From Woeseiaceae bacterium (lineage in GTDB: Bacteria; Pseudomonadota; Gammaproteobacteria; Steroidobacterales; Woeseiaceae), in assembly GCA_024640315.1 (NCBI GenBank), contig JAHEFF010000004.1, positions 90,588 to 128,566 on the forward strand: a stretch of 37,979 nucleotides of DNA, read 5' to 3'. Position 1 is the first letter of the stretch. Each line of letters begins with the position of its first letter. The notes beneath the pieces were generated by a model. The model ran no database searches. It was not told the DNA's origin and saw only the letters and a list, made by a program, of their open reading frames with translations. This document shows, piece by piece, positions 7,380-15,531 of this stretch. A program made the position numbers and the translations under genes.

Positions 7380-10109
7380 TCAGCCTGTGTTCTGAAGACC
7401 CTGCGCGATGCCGTTGATCGAGGCCAGTAGCGTGTCGAACAAATCCTGATCTTCGCGGTTCGTGGCGCGCCAGCGGCGCAGGAGATCGACCTGCATCAGG
7501 CTCATCGGGTCGACGTACGGGTTGCGGAGCATGATGGCGCGCTGCAGTGTGAAATCGCCTTCGAGCAGCGATTCCTGGTCCGTGTACTCGAGAATCAGGT
7601 CGCGTGTGAGTTCGAATTCCTTTTCGATCATCGGGAAGAATTCGTTGTGCAGTTCGCCCGCAAGCTCCGAGTAGAGCATGGCAATGCCCAGATCGGCTTT
7701 GGCCAGTACCATTTCGGCATCGGACGTCATCGCACGCATGAAGTACCACTCACGGAACATTTCCCTGAACGCGTCGTCGTCAAATTTCTCGCAAGCTGCA
7801 GCGAGTCCACTGCCAACACCGTACCAGCCGGGCAGCATCAGCCGGCTTTGCGTCCATGCGAAAACCCAGGGAATCGCCCGCAGGTTTTCTACGCCGGTAC
7901 CGTCGCGGCGTGAGGCGGGACGAGAACCAATACGCATTCGTTCGATCAGGTCCACCGGTGTCGCAAGACGAAAGTAGTCATAGAAGCCGGGCGTATCGAA
8001 AATCAGCTTTCGATACTTGTCCCGGCTGACGTCGGCGATGACCTGCATCATGTCGTGCCATTCTGCCTTGTCGTTGCCGCGATGCTCCGGAATTGCGGTC
8101 GCCAGCGCCACCGAGCCGGTCATTTGTTCCAGCGTTCGCAGCGCAATGCCTCGAAGGCCGTATTTTTCGTTAATGATTTCACCCTGCTCGGTGACGCGGA
8201 GCCGGCCGTTCACGGTTCCAGGTGGTGCGCCGAGCACAGCGGTATGAGTCTTGCCACCGCCGCGGCTGATTGTGCCGCCGCGGCCGTGAAACAGGTGTAG
8301 TTCGATGTTTCTCTCGGTGACGATTTTGACCAGATCCACCTGCGCGTTCTGCAATTCCCAGCGGGCGGATGCGAGTCCGGAATCCTTGTTGCTGTCGGAA
8401 TAGCCAATCATGACCGTTTGCCGATCGGAGCGCTGCCGCAAATGGGCGCGGTACAACGCATTGTTGAGCATGTCTTCGAGAATCTGGCTGCCACGTTTCA
8501 GGTCATCGACCGTTTCCAGGAGCGGTGAAATATCGAGTGGAACCTCGTCACGACGGTTGTGCAGCTCACTCCAGTTAGCGAGCAACAACACCGACAGGAT
8601 GTCGTCTGCGCCCTGAGTCATGCTGACAATAAACGGCCCAATTGCTCCTTTGCCGTATTTGCGTCTGCAAAACGCGATTGCCTGGAAGACAGCAAGCGTT
8701 TTCCTGGCCAGTACGCTTTGCGTTTCCGGCACTGAATCGCGTGAGCGAATGGCCCCGACAATTCGTTCGAGGCGATCTTCCTGTTTCCGTTCCAGCCAGT
8801 CATCATCGCCGAGAAGTTCGCCGACAACGCGTCGCAGTACGAGCGCATCCTGACGGACGTCAAGGGTCAAAAAGTGAAAGCCGAATGTTTCTATGCGCCG
8901 AAGCAGTCGGTTGACGGAAAAAAGTCCGGCGTGCGCGCCCTTATTCGCGCTCAGGCTGTCCGCGATAATCTTGATGTCATCAAGTAACTGGCTGGGTTTT
9001 TCGTAGGGATAGGCGTCATCGTCGTAAGTTGCCTGCAGGCGTGCCTGGATCAGCCGCAGGTAGACGCGATAGGGCATTTCCCGGTGTCGTGCCGGAACGG
9101 CGTGGTATGCGGGTTGAAACATCCCCCGGTAGTGATCGATTTTCTGCAGGATTCGCGGGTCAATGCCGACCCTGCTCGTCGTTTGGCTGAGCTTGCCCGA
9201 AATTGACGCGCACTCGCGGTAGTAAAGGTCGAGGATGAGCGAACGTTGTCGCGCCAGGGTTGAGCGAATCGTCTTTGCGTTGACGTTCGGATTACCATCC
9301 ATGTCGCCTCCGACCCAGGATGCAAATCGCACAATGCCAGGGATCGAAACGTTTTGTCCCTCCTGGCCGTACACGCGTCCTATGGCACTCTCTATATCTT
9401 CGTAGAAAGGCGGCATGGCTTTGTAAAGCACGTCGGTCATAAAAAACAGCACGTGCTCCAATTCATCCGCAACAGACATCTTTTCGGAGGGGTGTTCGTT
9501 GGTCTGCCAGCCCGTCGTCATTTCGAGCCTGATGTTTTGCAGGCAAACATAGGTTTCCTGGGCCGTCATAGTCGGATTGAGCATGTCGATCAGGCGGCGG
9601 ACGATGTTCTGTTCTTTTCGCAGAATAGTGCGGCGTGTCGGTTCAGTCGGGTGAGCAGTAAACACCGGCTCAATACGGAGCTGCGCGAACAGCTTCTTCA
9701 GTGCGTTGATGTCGAGCCCTGCGGCTTTGAGTTTAAGCAGCGTTTCTTCGAGGCCGCCCGGTTGATACTGGCCGTACTCCTGCAGGTATTCCCTGCGGCG
9801 CCTGATTCGATGAACCTTTTCTGCCGTATTGACCATCTGGAAATAGGTGGAAAAGGCTCGAATCACCTCCATTGCGAGCGACAGGTCCAGGTTTTTGACC
9901 AGGTCAGCGAGCTCCTCGCCGGTTTTTTCATTGTCTTCCCGACGCCGAATCGAGCGCAATCGCGCATTCTCGACAAGCTCGAAAAGCTCTTCGCCGCCCT
10001 GATCCTTCAGCAGGTCGCCGACCAGCGTACCGAGGATGCGCACGTCGTCACGCAACGGCTGATCCTTCGTTTCAAAGGTGATGTCCTGCCGGCGAAGTTC
10101 TTTCCGCAT
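7380..10109 (-). CDS. ppc: Phosphoenolpyruvate carboxylase
   Basis: Carboxylates phosphoenolpyruvate with bicarbonate to oxaloacetate, the main anaplerotic feed of the TCA cycle. It is 909 aa, usual for bacterial enzymes. The catalytic histidine motif VFTAHPTEPTRRT puts His at residue 153. The glycine-rich loop FHGRGGTISRGGG, the segment GYSDSNKDSGLA and the conserved C-terminal QNTG are all present, so it is full-length. The start at 10109 lies 21 nt downstream of yajQ with no strong ribosome site in the gap. It may be co-transcribed with yajQ and the thioredoxin-like gene. No truncation or frameshift is visible. Confidence 0.97.
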   Translation of the reverse strand: MRKELRRQDITFETKDQPLRDDVRILGTLVGDLLKDQGGEELFELVENARLRSIRRREDNEKTGEELADLVKNLDLSLAMEVIRAFSTYFQMVNTAEKVHRIRRRREYLQEYGQYQPGGLEETLLKLKAAGLDINALKKLFAQLRIEPVFTAHPTEPTRRTILRKEQNIVRRLIDMLNPTMTAQETYVCLQNIRLEMTTGWQTNEHPSEKMSVADELEHVLFFMTDVLYKAMPPFYEDIESAIGRVYGQEGQNVSIPGIVRFASWVGGDMDGNPNVNAKTIRSTLARQRSLILDLYYRECASISGKLSQTTSRVGIDPRILQKIDHYRGMFQPAYHAVPARHREMPYRVYLRLIQARLQATYDDDAYPYEKPSQLLDDIKIIADSLSANKGAHAGLFSVNRLLRRIETFGFHFLTLDVRQDALVLRRVVGELLGDDDWLERKQEDRLERIVGAIRSRDSVPETQSVLARKTLAVFQAIAFCRRKYGKGAIGPFIVSMTQGADDILSVLLLANWSELHNRRDEVPLDISPLLETVDDLKRGSQILEDMLNNALYRAHLRQRSDRQTVMIGYSDSNKDSGLASARWELQNAQVDLVKIVTERNIELHLFHGRGGTISRGGGKTHTAVLGAPPGTVNGRLRVTEQGEIINEKYGLRGIALRTLEQMTGSVALATAIPEHRGNDKAEWHDMMQVIADVSRDKYRKLIFDTPGFYDYFRLATPVDLIERMRIGSRPASRRDGTGVENLRAIPWVFAWTQSRLMLPGWYGVGSGLAAACEKFDDDAFREMFREWYFMRAMTSDAEMVLAKADLGIAMLYSELAGELHNEFFPMIEKEFELTRDLILEYTDQESLLEGDFTLQRAIMLRNPYVDPMSLMQVDLLRRWRATNREDQDLFDTLLASINGIAQGLQNTG

Positions 10110-10130
10110 GATGCTGCTCAGTTCTGCGAC

Positions 10131-10613
10131 CTAGTCGCGAAAGTTCTCGTATTGCAAAGGCAGGTCGGTGCCCGAGTCCTTCAGCAACGCGATGATTGCC
10201 TGAAGATCATCACGTTTTTTGCCGCTTATCCGCAGCTTTTCACCCTGGATAGCGGACTGCACCTTAATCTTGCTTGCCTTTATCTTCTTGATCAGTTCTC
10301 TGGCCAGTTCCGTTTCAATGCCCTGCCGCATGATTACTTTTTGCCTTGCGCCTGTGCCGGTAATTTCGGCTTCCTCTTCTTTCAGGCAGGCGATATCGAT
10401 ACTCCGCTTGGAAAGTTTCTGTCGCAGAATGTCCAGCATTTGCTGCAACTGGAATTCGGACCCGGTGCTCAGTGAAATCACAGAATCCTCGAGCTCGAAT
10501 TTAGATCCCGACCCTTTGAAGTCGAACCGGGTGTTTACCTCCCGGTTGGCCTGATCAACGGCGTTGCGTGCTTCGTGCGCGTCAAATTCACTCACGACGT
10601 CGAATGATGGCAT
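10131..10613 (-). CDS. yajQ: YajQ-family nucleotide-binding protein
   Basis: 160-aa cytosolic protein matching the YajQ/UPF0234 family end to end, from MPSFDVVSEFD to the C-terminal LPLQYENFRD. Characteristic segments include RFDFKGS, ASKIKVQSAIQGEKLRISGKKRDDLQ and the duplicated alpha/beta halves. Some members bind cyclic di-GMP and act as transcriptional co-factors (known for a Xanthomonas homologue). Binding in this protein is not shown by the sequence, though a diguanylate-cyclase gene occurs elsewhere in the window. The start is supported by AGGAGA 8 nt upstream. It sits 21 nt before ppc and 44 nt after the lipoprotein gene. Confidence 0.95.
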   Translation of the reverse strand: MPSFDVVSEFDAHEARNAVDQANREVNTRFDFKGSGSKFELEDSVISLSTGSEFQLQQMLDILRQKLSKRSIDIACLKEEEAEITGTGARQKVIMRQGIETELARELIKKIKASKIKVQSAIQGEKLRISGKKRDDLQAIIALLKDSGTDLPLQYENFRD

Positions 10614-10657
10614 TAGCGTTCTCCTGCCTGGTTACGGCTTATTGTTATTTTGTCTCG

Positions 10658-11971
10658 CTAGAGGTCCGGAGTCTCTTCGTCGCCGGCAAGCGACTCGATC
10701 AGGCCTGGTGGCTCTGCAAGCATGGTGGTCACCAGCTCCGTAAACTTTTTCTGCAGGCGGATATAGTGATCGCCCGTACCGGGTCCCGTGAATCCGGTGT
10801 GAATCTGCCGGACTCGTCGGTCACGGTCAATAAAAATCGTTGTTGGAAACGCGAGTACCGAGCTAAGCGCTGGCAGTGTCTTGCCAGCCTCGGCCTTGTC
10901 GGAAATGCCCGCGATCAGGGTAGTGTATTCGATGCCATGTTTTGCCCGAAACAGGCGTACCTGCTCGGCAGCCAGGTCGGAATCTTCGAAATGTTCGAAC
11001 AGCAGGGCGACGACTTCGAGTCCTCGCTCCCTGTATTGCTTGTAGAAGGGTGCAAGCCACCGTGCCTCATCGTTGCAGTTCGGGCACCAGGTGCCAGCAA
11101 TCGTGACGAGCACGACCTTGTCAGCAAATTTCGGATCGTCGAGTGATACGGGATCGCCGCTTTCGTTGGGGAACTCAAATTCAAAGCGTTCGTAGCCAGG
11201 TTTCAGAAAAGTTCGGTCAAAGGCGTCCGGCAATGTAACGCCATCATTCCGCACGGCCGACCATTTTTGATGCCAGGAAGTGCCGGACCAGAAGTCGGCA
11301 TTCGATATAGCGCCATTTTCATCGATGGACCCTGAGAATATAAATGCGTGCGCACCATCGAATGTGGACAAGTGGAAATCGTCTCCGCGCACATGTCCTG
11401 CAAGAAAACGATGATCGCCATTCGGGTTAAGGAAGGTGCCAAACAAGCGGGAGCCGCGTTGCGCGAATTCACCAATGGATGCTGTGTCGCTTCCGTCCGG
11501 TTCGTGAAACTTTACAGCCCAGCGTCCCGACAGGTCGTGATTGGGACTGACAGTGCTTTCCTGTTCCATTGCGCCGCCGGCAATCGCGGTAAAAGGCATA
11601 ACCTCCGTATTGCCAAAGCGTTTTACCAGCGTGAGTTCGCCTGTCAGGCGACCATTCGCGAGCCGGGCGCGGATCTCGTTGTTAAAAGCGGGAAATCTCA
11701 ACAGCAGCTCATCAGCCGAAAAGCTGACTTCGTCAATTCGAACACGCTCCTGGCCGTTGATCAGGCTTGCCTGGTAAACCTGGCCATCGCGGCTGATTTC
11801 GATTCCGGTTTCGATGTCGCCACCCGGAAGTTTGATGACAGCCTGCCAGTAACCGGCGGGCACTTCACGAGCCGATTCAAGCGGTGTCGGCTGATCGCAA
11901 GCGGCGAGTGAAAGACACGCGAGCCCGACGAAGATCTTGTCCAGTCCGAAGGGATGAGACCAGGTTGTCAT
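10658..11971 (-). CDS. Lipoprotein with C-terminal TlpA/thioredoxin-like domain
   Basis: 437-aa predicted lipoprotein. The start at 11971 has GAGGA 8 nt upstream and gives a signal peptide ending in the lipobox SLAAC, with Cys25 as lipidation site. Residues ~40-270 form a beta-rich region of unknown function with repeated short GxW/GxF-type strands (for example LSGRWAVKFHEPDG and RGSRLFGTFLN). Residues ~285-420 are a TlpA/AhpC-like thioredoxin fold with active site WCPNC and cis-Pro segment AFPTTIFIDRD. It is probably a periplasmic thiol-disulfide oxidoreductase; its partner is unknown. A longer frame upstream to 12040 lacks the signal peptide start and is less likely. Confidence 0.82.
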   Translation of the reverse strand: MTTWSHPFGLDKIFVGLACLSLAACDQPTPLESAREVPAGYWQAVIKLPGGDIETGIEISRDGQVYQASLINGQERVRIDEVSFSADELLLRFPAFNNEIRARLANGRLTGELTLVKRFGNTEVMPFTAIAGGAMEQESTVSPNHDLSGRWAVKFHEPDGSDTASIGEFAQRGSRLFGTFLNPNGDHRFLAGHVRGDDFHLSTFDGAHAFIFSGSIDENGAISNADFWSGTSWHQKWSAVRNDGVTLPDAFDRTFLKPGYERFEFEFPNESGDPVSLDDPKFADKVVLVTIAGTWCPNCNDEARWLAPFYKQYRERGLEVVALLFEHFEDSDLAAEQVRLFRAKHGIEYTTLIAGISDKAEAGKTLPALSSVLAFPTTIFIDRDRRVRQIHTGFTGPGTGDHYIRLQKKFTELVTTMLAEPPGLIESLAGDEETPDL

Positions 11972-12155
11972 GATGAGCGTCCTCGGAAAAGGCGGTGCGC
12001 CCGAAATCAACTCCGTAATTGTAACGCAACAGTCCGTCAACCGGGCGGTGCAAACAGGCCCGGGCAGGGTATTTCAGGGCAAATCACCGGAATTGGCACC
12101 GGGCGCGGCAGGCCGCGATCTGACACGATCAACCGAGGTCCACGGAAGGACAGAT

Positions 12156-13448
12156 ATGTTCGACTATGCAGCAACAATCGCGCGGCAGGAACCGCAGCAG
12201 AATGGCGCGAATCCGCTTGTAATTGAGCTCCGGCGGCTTGGCTTCGAATTATTGCCGCCCGGTATAGCAGAGCGCATTTCTGTTCGTGAGGTGCTGCGAA
12301 CGGGTGCCTGTGGCAGCAGCCTGCTGCAAAGGCTTGCAAGTATTGCGAATGCGAGCCAGCCGCTCTGTCTGACACCGGTCGATTTTTGCGATGACGGCGA
12401 TGCCATTCACACCTGGCAGCGATTCTGCGAAATTCTGCGGGAGTCCCTGCCTTCCGTCGGGGCCTCGGCCAGCGGGCCGGGGTTCTGCCTTCACTCGCAT
12501 CAACTGCCGCTGGAAGCCTATTGCCTGGTTGCCGATGCGATCCTGGGCAAAGGGCCGCGCTACTTGTTCCTTGACAGCCTGCAAATGGACGGCCACTGCA
12601 ACCGGCTTGTCGAAGAAAGGACTGCGTCAAACTGGATGTTTCTTTGGCGGAATCGCCTTAACGACCGTCCTGTCATGCCGGTTTACGGCGGGATGGTCCG
12701 GAGCCCATGCCCGCTTCTGTCCGACGAGGTGGCGATGTCGGTGCTGCCTGTAACCGGCTTGCAGGTTCCTGACAACTCTGCCTGGCTGAGCGTGAAACTG
12801 TTGCTGCCGCACTTTGCAGGTGCCGGCGGCAGGCTGGACGAAGAACGCCTGTTGCCAGCGCTGCGCCAGGCGATTCGGCTAGCGGACCTGCTGCTCGAAG
12901 AACAAAGATGGCGCTGCCCGCTGCAGCGCGCCGATGCGAAGAGCAACCGCAGGCTGGCAGTCATAGTCAGCGGCATTGGCGACCTCGTTTGCCAGGAGGG
13001 CAGGAATCCGCGTGACCTGGCCAGTCTCCGCTGGCTTGGGCGAATTGTCCGGAGAATTCATGGTGAGCTGTGCGAGACATCTGGCCGCATGGCGGAACAG
13101 CATGGCGCGATTCCCGCGCTGAATCACGCTCATCCCGGTAAATGCCTGCCAGACGGGCCGCATGGAGCTGCCTGGCGCAGCCGCTTCGAAACTGCGGCCA
13201 GGAAATCCGCCATCAGGCATCGCAACCTGCTCGCCATCTCACCTTACGGCGTGTTACCGACCAACAGGCGGTTCGATACGGCTTTTACCGACCTGTTGCC
13301 AATCATTGCTCATGCGGACGCGTGGAGTTTCGCGAACCCGCCGGCATTCACAGGGTGGAACGCCACTCAATTCCAGCACTTCCACCGCCGCGCCAGGGCA
13401 ATCATCCAGGGCTCACAGGCTGCTTCTTTCGTTGCAGCGGGGGTATAA
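12156..13448 (+). CDS. Uncharacterised protein with ribonucleotide reductase-like C-terminal half
   Basis: 430-aa predicted cytosolic protein, cysteine-rich, no signal peptide. The ATG at 12156 is preceded by GGAAGGA at 5 nt, which decides the start over in-frame codons back to 11970. I do not recognise residues 1-180. From about 205 onward the order of motifs resembles class I/II ribonucleotide reductase large subunits. WLSVKLLLPHF recalls the SINLARF segment. RQAIRLADLL and RRLAVIVSGIGDL recall the R-x-GLGVMGLADLL segment. HGAIPAL recalls KGxFPLF, and RNLLAISPYGVLP recalls the R-N-x-x-IAPTGTIS segment. The upstream SPC at 183-185 could match the NPCGE active-site region, with Asn and Glu lost. 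It is too short to be a full reductase and probably not catalytic. Function unknown; the similarity was judged by eye. Confidence 0.6.
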   Translation: MFDYAATIARQEPQQNGANPLVIELRRLGFELLPPGIAERISVREVLRTGACGSSLLQRLASIANASQPLCLTPVDFCDDGDAIHTWQRFCEILRESLPSVGASASGPGFCLHSHQLPLEAYCLVADAILGKGPRYLFLDSLQMDGHCNRLVEERTASNWMFLWRNRLNDRPVMPVYGGMVRSPCPLLSDEVAMSVLPVTGLQVPDNSAWLSVKLLLPHFAGAGGRLDEERLLPALRQAIRLADLLLEEQRWRCPLQRADAKSNRRLAVIVSGIGDLVCQEGRNPRDLASLRWLGRIVRRIHGELCETSGRMAEQHGAIPALNHAHPGKCLPDGPHGAAWRSRFETAARKSAIRHRNLLAISPYGVLPTNRRFDTAFTDLLPIIAHADAWSFANPPAFTGWNATQFQHFHRRARAIIQGSQAASFVAAGV

Positions 13449-13507
13449 AGTGATATACGGTTTGCGGTCCTTCCCGCATGTAAACAACGAACTTTCGCGA
13501 GAGACGA

Positions 13508-15346
13508 TTGCAGCCAGTAACGCCAGATGTACATGGAGTCGCCGTACTGCTGCTAACCGCAGTGGCGCTCTTTCTGTTTACTCGCGACCGGTTGCCGCTG
13601 GAGACCTCGAGCCTCGTAATCCTCATTGTGCTGGTCGCCGGATTCGAGCTTTTTCCCTACGATACCGGCGGTGAGCCCCTCGGTCCGGCGCAGTTCTTCG
13701 CCGGTTTCGGCAACGAGGCGCTGATCGCCATTTGCGCGCTGATGGTGGTGGGCAAAGCGCTTGAAACCACGGGCGCACTCCAGCCGCTGGCAAGCATCGT
13801 CGGTCACGCATGGTCGACGCGTCCGTTACTGGCGTTGCTGGTTACGTTAGTCGCCGGCGCGATCCTGAGCGCGTTCATGAATAACACGCCGATCGTGGTG
13901 CTGCTGATGCCGATTCTCGTTGGCGTTTCCATGCGCGTGAAATTTCCGGTCTCAGGCGTAATGTTGCCGATGGGACTTGCGACCATCATCGGCGGCATGT
14001 CGACAACGATCGGCACCTCTACGAACCTGCTGGTCGTCGGGATTTCGCAGGATCTGGGACTCAAGCAATTCGGCATGTTCGATTTCGTTCTTCCGGTTGC
14101 CATCGTTGGCGGCTTCGCGATTCTGTTTCTCTGGATTGTTGCGCCGAAAATGCTTCCTGAACGAATTCCACCGCTTGCCGATACGACGCCCCGTGTTTTC
14201 AATGGTCAGCTCTTCATAACGGAAGACTGCTTCGCCGACGGCAAGACGCTTTCGGAAGTGCTGGCGAAAACAAGCGGCCAGATGCGGGTCGACAAGATTC
14301 AGCGAAGCGATTCCTTGTTCCTCGCGAAACTGCCATCGGTGAAATTGCTTCCTGGAGATCGTCTTTTTGTCAAAGACTCCCCTGAGAATCTGAAGCATTT
14401 TGAGCTCTTGCTCGGTGCGACGCTGTACAACATTTCCGACCCTGAACACCCGATTGACGACGACACACCGCTGCGGGCGGAAGGCCAGCAACTCGCAGAG
14501 GTTGTCGTCACACGTGGATCACCACTGCATTTGCGCACTCTCGCAACTGCGGGGTTCAGCGCCAGCTACGGTTTGTTGCCGCTCGCTATACACAGGGCGA
14601 GGGCGCCAAGCTCGCAGGTTACAGGCGACCTGAACACCATCCGCTTGCGGGCTGGTGACGTCCTGCTCGTACAAGGTACGCGTGACGCCATCAATTCACT
14701 GAAATCCAGCGGCACCATGCTTGTTCTTGACGGCACGACCGACCTGCCACACACCCACCTGGCGAATCGTGCGCTCGCTGTCATGGCATTCGTCATACTT
14801 GCGGCGGCATTCGGACTGATGCCCATTTCAGTGAGTGCATTGGTCGGAGTGGGGCTTATGATCGGCCTTGAGTGCCTGACCTGGCGTGATGCAGGCAGCG
14901 CCCTGTCGACCCAGGTCATCATGATCATCGTCACCAGCCTGGCGCTGGGTAAGGCCCTGATGGGAACCGGTATGGCGGTCTACCTGGCAATCGGCTTCGT
15001 CAATGTCGTGCAGGACTTGCCCATACCTGTAATTCTCAGCGCGTTTATCCTGATCATGACGCTGATGACAAATATTGTCTCGAACAACGCCGCCGCAGTC
15101 ATTGGCACACCTATTGCGGTGGCGATCGCGGGCCAGTTGAATTCGGATCCGGTGCCGTTCATCCTGGCGGTTTTATTTGGTGCCAACATGAGCTTCGCAA
15201 CGCCGTTCGGCTACCAGACCAATTTGCTCATCCTGAGCGCCGGCGGCTACAAGTTTTCGGACTTCCTGCGGGTGGGTATACCGTTGACCATCATAATGTG
15301 GCTGGGCTTCTCGCTGGTCCTCCCGATTCTTTACGATCTCAGTTGA
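13508..15346 (+). CDS. SLC13/DASS-family carrier with two TrkA-C (RCK_C) domains
   Basis: 612-aa inner-membrane transporter of the divalent anion:Na+ symporter / ArsB-like superfamily. About five N-terminal helices include the hairpin motif FMNNTPIVVLLMP and SSTNL-type loop IGTSTNLLV. A soluble insert at ~220-400 contains two RCK_C-like modules (KLLPGDRLFVKD and IRLRAGDVLLVQG). A second helix bundle carries the repeated motifs IVSNNAAAVIGTPIA and TPFGYQTNLLI. This layout is usual for bacterial family members moving sulfate, dicarboxylates or other anions; substrate is not readable. The start is TTG at 13508, since no better in-frame codon with a ribosome site was found, so it is tentative. 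Its stop lies 12 nt before the predicted trp promoter. Confidence 0.85.
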   Translation: MQPVTPDVHGVAVLLLTAVALFLFTRDRLPLETSSLVILIVLVAGFELFPYDTGGEPLGPAQFFAGFGNEALIAICALMVVGKALETTGALQPLASIVGHAWSTRPLLALLVTLVAGAILSAFMNNTPIVVLLMPILVGVSMRVKFPVSGVMLPMGLATIIGGMSTTIGTSTNLLVVGISQDLGLKQFGMFDFVLPVAIVGGFAILFLWIVAPKMLPERIPPLADTTPRVFNGQLFITEDCFADGKTLSEVLAKTSGQMRVDKIQRSDSLFLAKLPSVKLLPGDRLFVKDSPENLKHFELLLGATLYNISDPEHPIDDDTPLRAEGQQLAEVVVTRGSPLHLRTLATAGFSASYGLLPLAIHRARAPSSQVTGDLNTIRLRAGDVLLVQGTRDAINSLKSSGTMLVLDGTTDLPHTHLANRALAVMAFVILAAAFGLMPISVSALVGVGLMIGLECLTWRDAGSALSTQVIMIIVTSLALGKALMGTGMAVYLAIGFVNVVQDLPIPVILSAFILIMTLMTNIVSNNAAAVIGTPIAVAIAGQLNSDPVPFILAVLFGANMSFATPFGYQTNLLILSAGGYKFSDFLRVGIPLTIIMWLGFSLVLPILYDLS

Positions 15347-15357
15347 AACTTTTGCCC

Positions 15358-15386
15358 TTGACGCGCAGAAAGGTCGCAGGGATACT
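15358..15386 (+). promoter_or_regulatory. Predicted sigma-70 promoter of the trp operon
   Basis: A -35 box TTGACG (15358-15363, 5 of 6 to consensus) and a -10 box GATACT (15381-15386, 4 of 6) are separated by exactly 17 nt. They lie just after the carrier gene stop and just before trpL. A start of transcription 7-8 nt after the -10 box would fall at 15393-15394, which is the A of the trpL ATG. No obvious TrpR-operator palindrome is visible around it. Confidence 0.6.
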
Positions 15387-15393
15387 CGGGCTC

Positions 15394-15462
15394 ATGAACG
15401 CTGAACGAATTGCTGACCGGAACTGGTGGTGGCTGCCCGAACAGGAGAGGGTGGTCGAGTAG
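15394..15462 (+). CDS. trpL: trp operon leader peptide with three consecutive Trp codons
   Basis: A 22-codon frame, ATG to TAG, containing Asn-Trp-Trp-Trp-Leu-Pro at codons 10-15 (TGGTGGTGG at 15424-15432). Tryptophan is rare, so three in a row directly upstream of trpE is diagnostic of an attenuation leader peptide. Its job is to report charged tRNA-Trp supply through ribosome stalling. AGGGA at 15378-15382 is a possible but distant ribosome site (about 11 nt). If the promoter at 15358-15386 is right, the mRNA would instead be leaderless and translation would begin at its 5' end. The stop codon is placed so that a terminating ribosome would cover the segment at 15449-15454. Confidence 0.88.
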   Translation: MNAERIADRNWWWLPEQERVVE

Positions 15463-15506
15463 CGTATAGCTGAAAGTTTTCGAATCAAACAAAGCCCGTC
15501 TCCACC
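15433..15506 (+). promoter_or_regulatory. Attenuator pairing segments 1, 2 and 3
   Basis: Segment 1, CUGCCC at 15433-15438, directly follows the Trp codons and can pair with segment 2, GGGUGG at 15449-15454 (six pairs with two G-U, 10-nt loop). Segment 2 can instead pair through GGUGG (15450-15454) with segment 3, CCACC at 15502-15506, inside the 5' arm and loop side of the terminator hairpin. A ribosome stalled at the Trp codons would mask segment 1 and favour 2:3 (read-through). A ribosome at the stop codon would mask segment 2 and favour the terminator. The pairings are read from sequence; the switching is inference. Confidence 0.7.
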
Positions 15507-15530
15507 GAAAAGTGAAGACGGGTTTTTTTG
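15491..15530 (+). terminator. trp attenuator, intrinsic terminator (3:4 hairpin)
   Basis: Stem CCCGTCT (15495-15501) pairs with AGACGGG (15516-15522), extended outward by AAAG/TTTT-type pairs and inward by CAC/GTG after one mismatch. The loop is CGAAAA. Seven T residues follow at 15523-15529. It lies between trpL and trpE, about 190 nt before the trpE start, so it ends transcription early when tryptophan is plentiful. Confidence 0.88.
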
Positions 15531-15531
15531 T

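Noticed and set aside
9354..10475. 373-codon open frame antisense to ppc and yajQ
   Set aside because: The opposite strand carries complete, well-recognised Ppc and YajQ proteins. The antisense frame shows no known motif and is explained by G+C-rich codon structure.
13142..13674. Open frames overlapping the end of the RNR-like gene and the start of the SLC13 carrier
   Set aside because: They are shadows in other frames; both real genes have motif support.
15340..15400. TrpR operator at the trp promoter
   Set aside because: I looked for the CTAGTTAACTAG-type palindrome over the -10 region and found none. Attenuation seems to be the only visible control.
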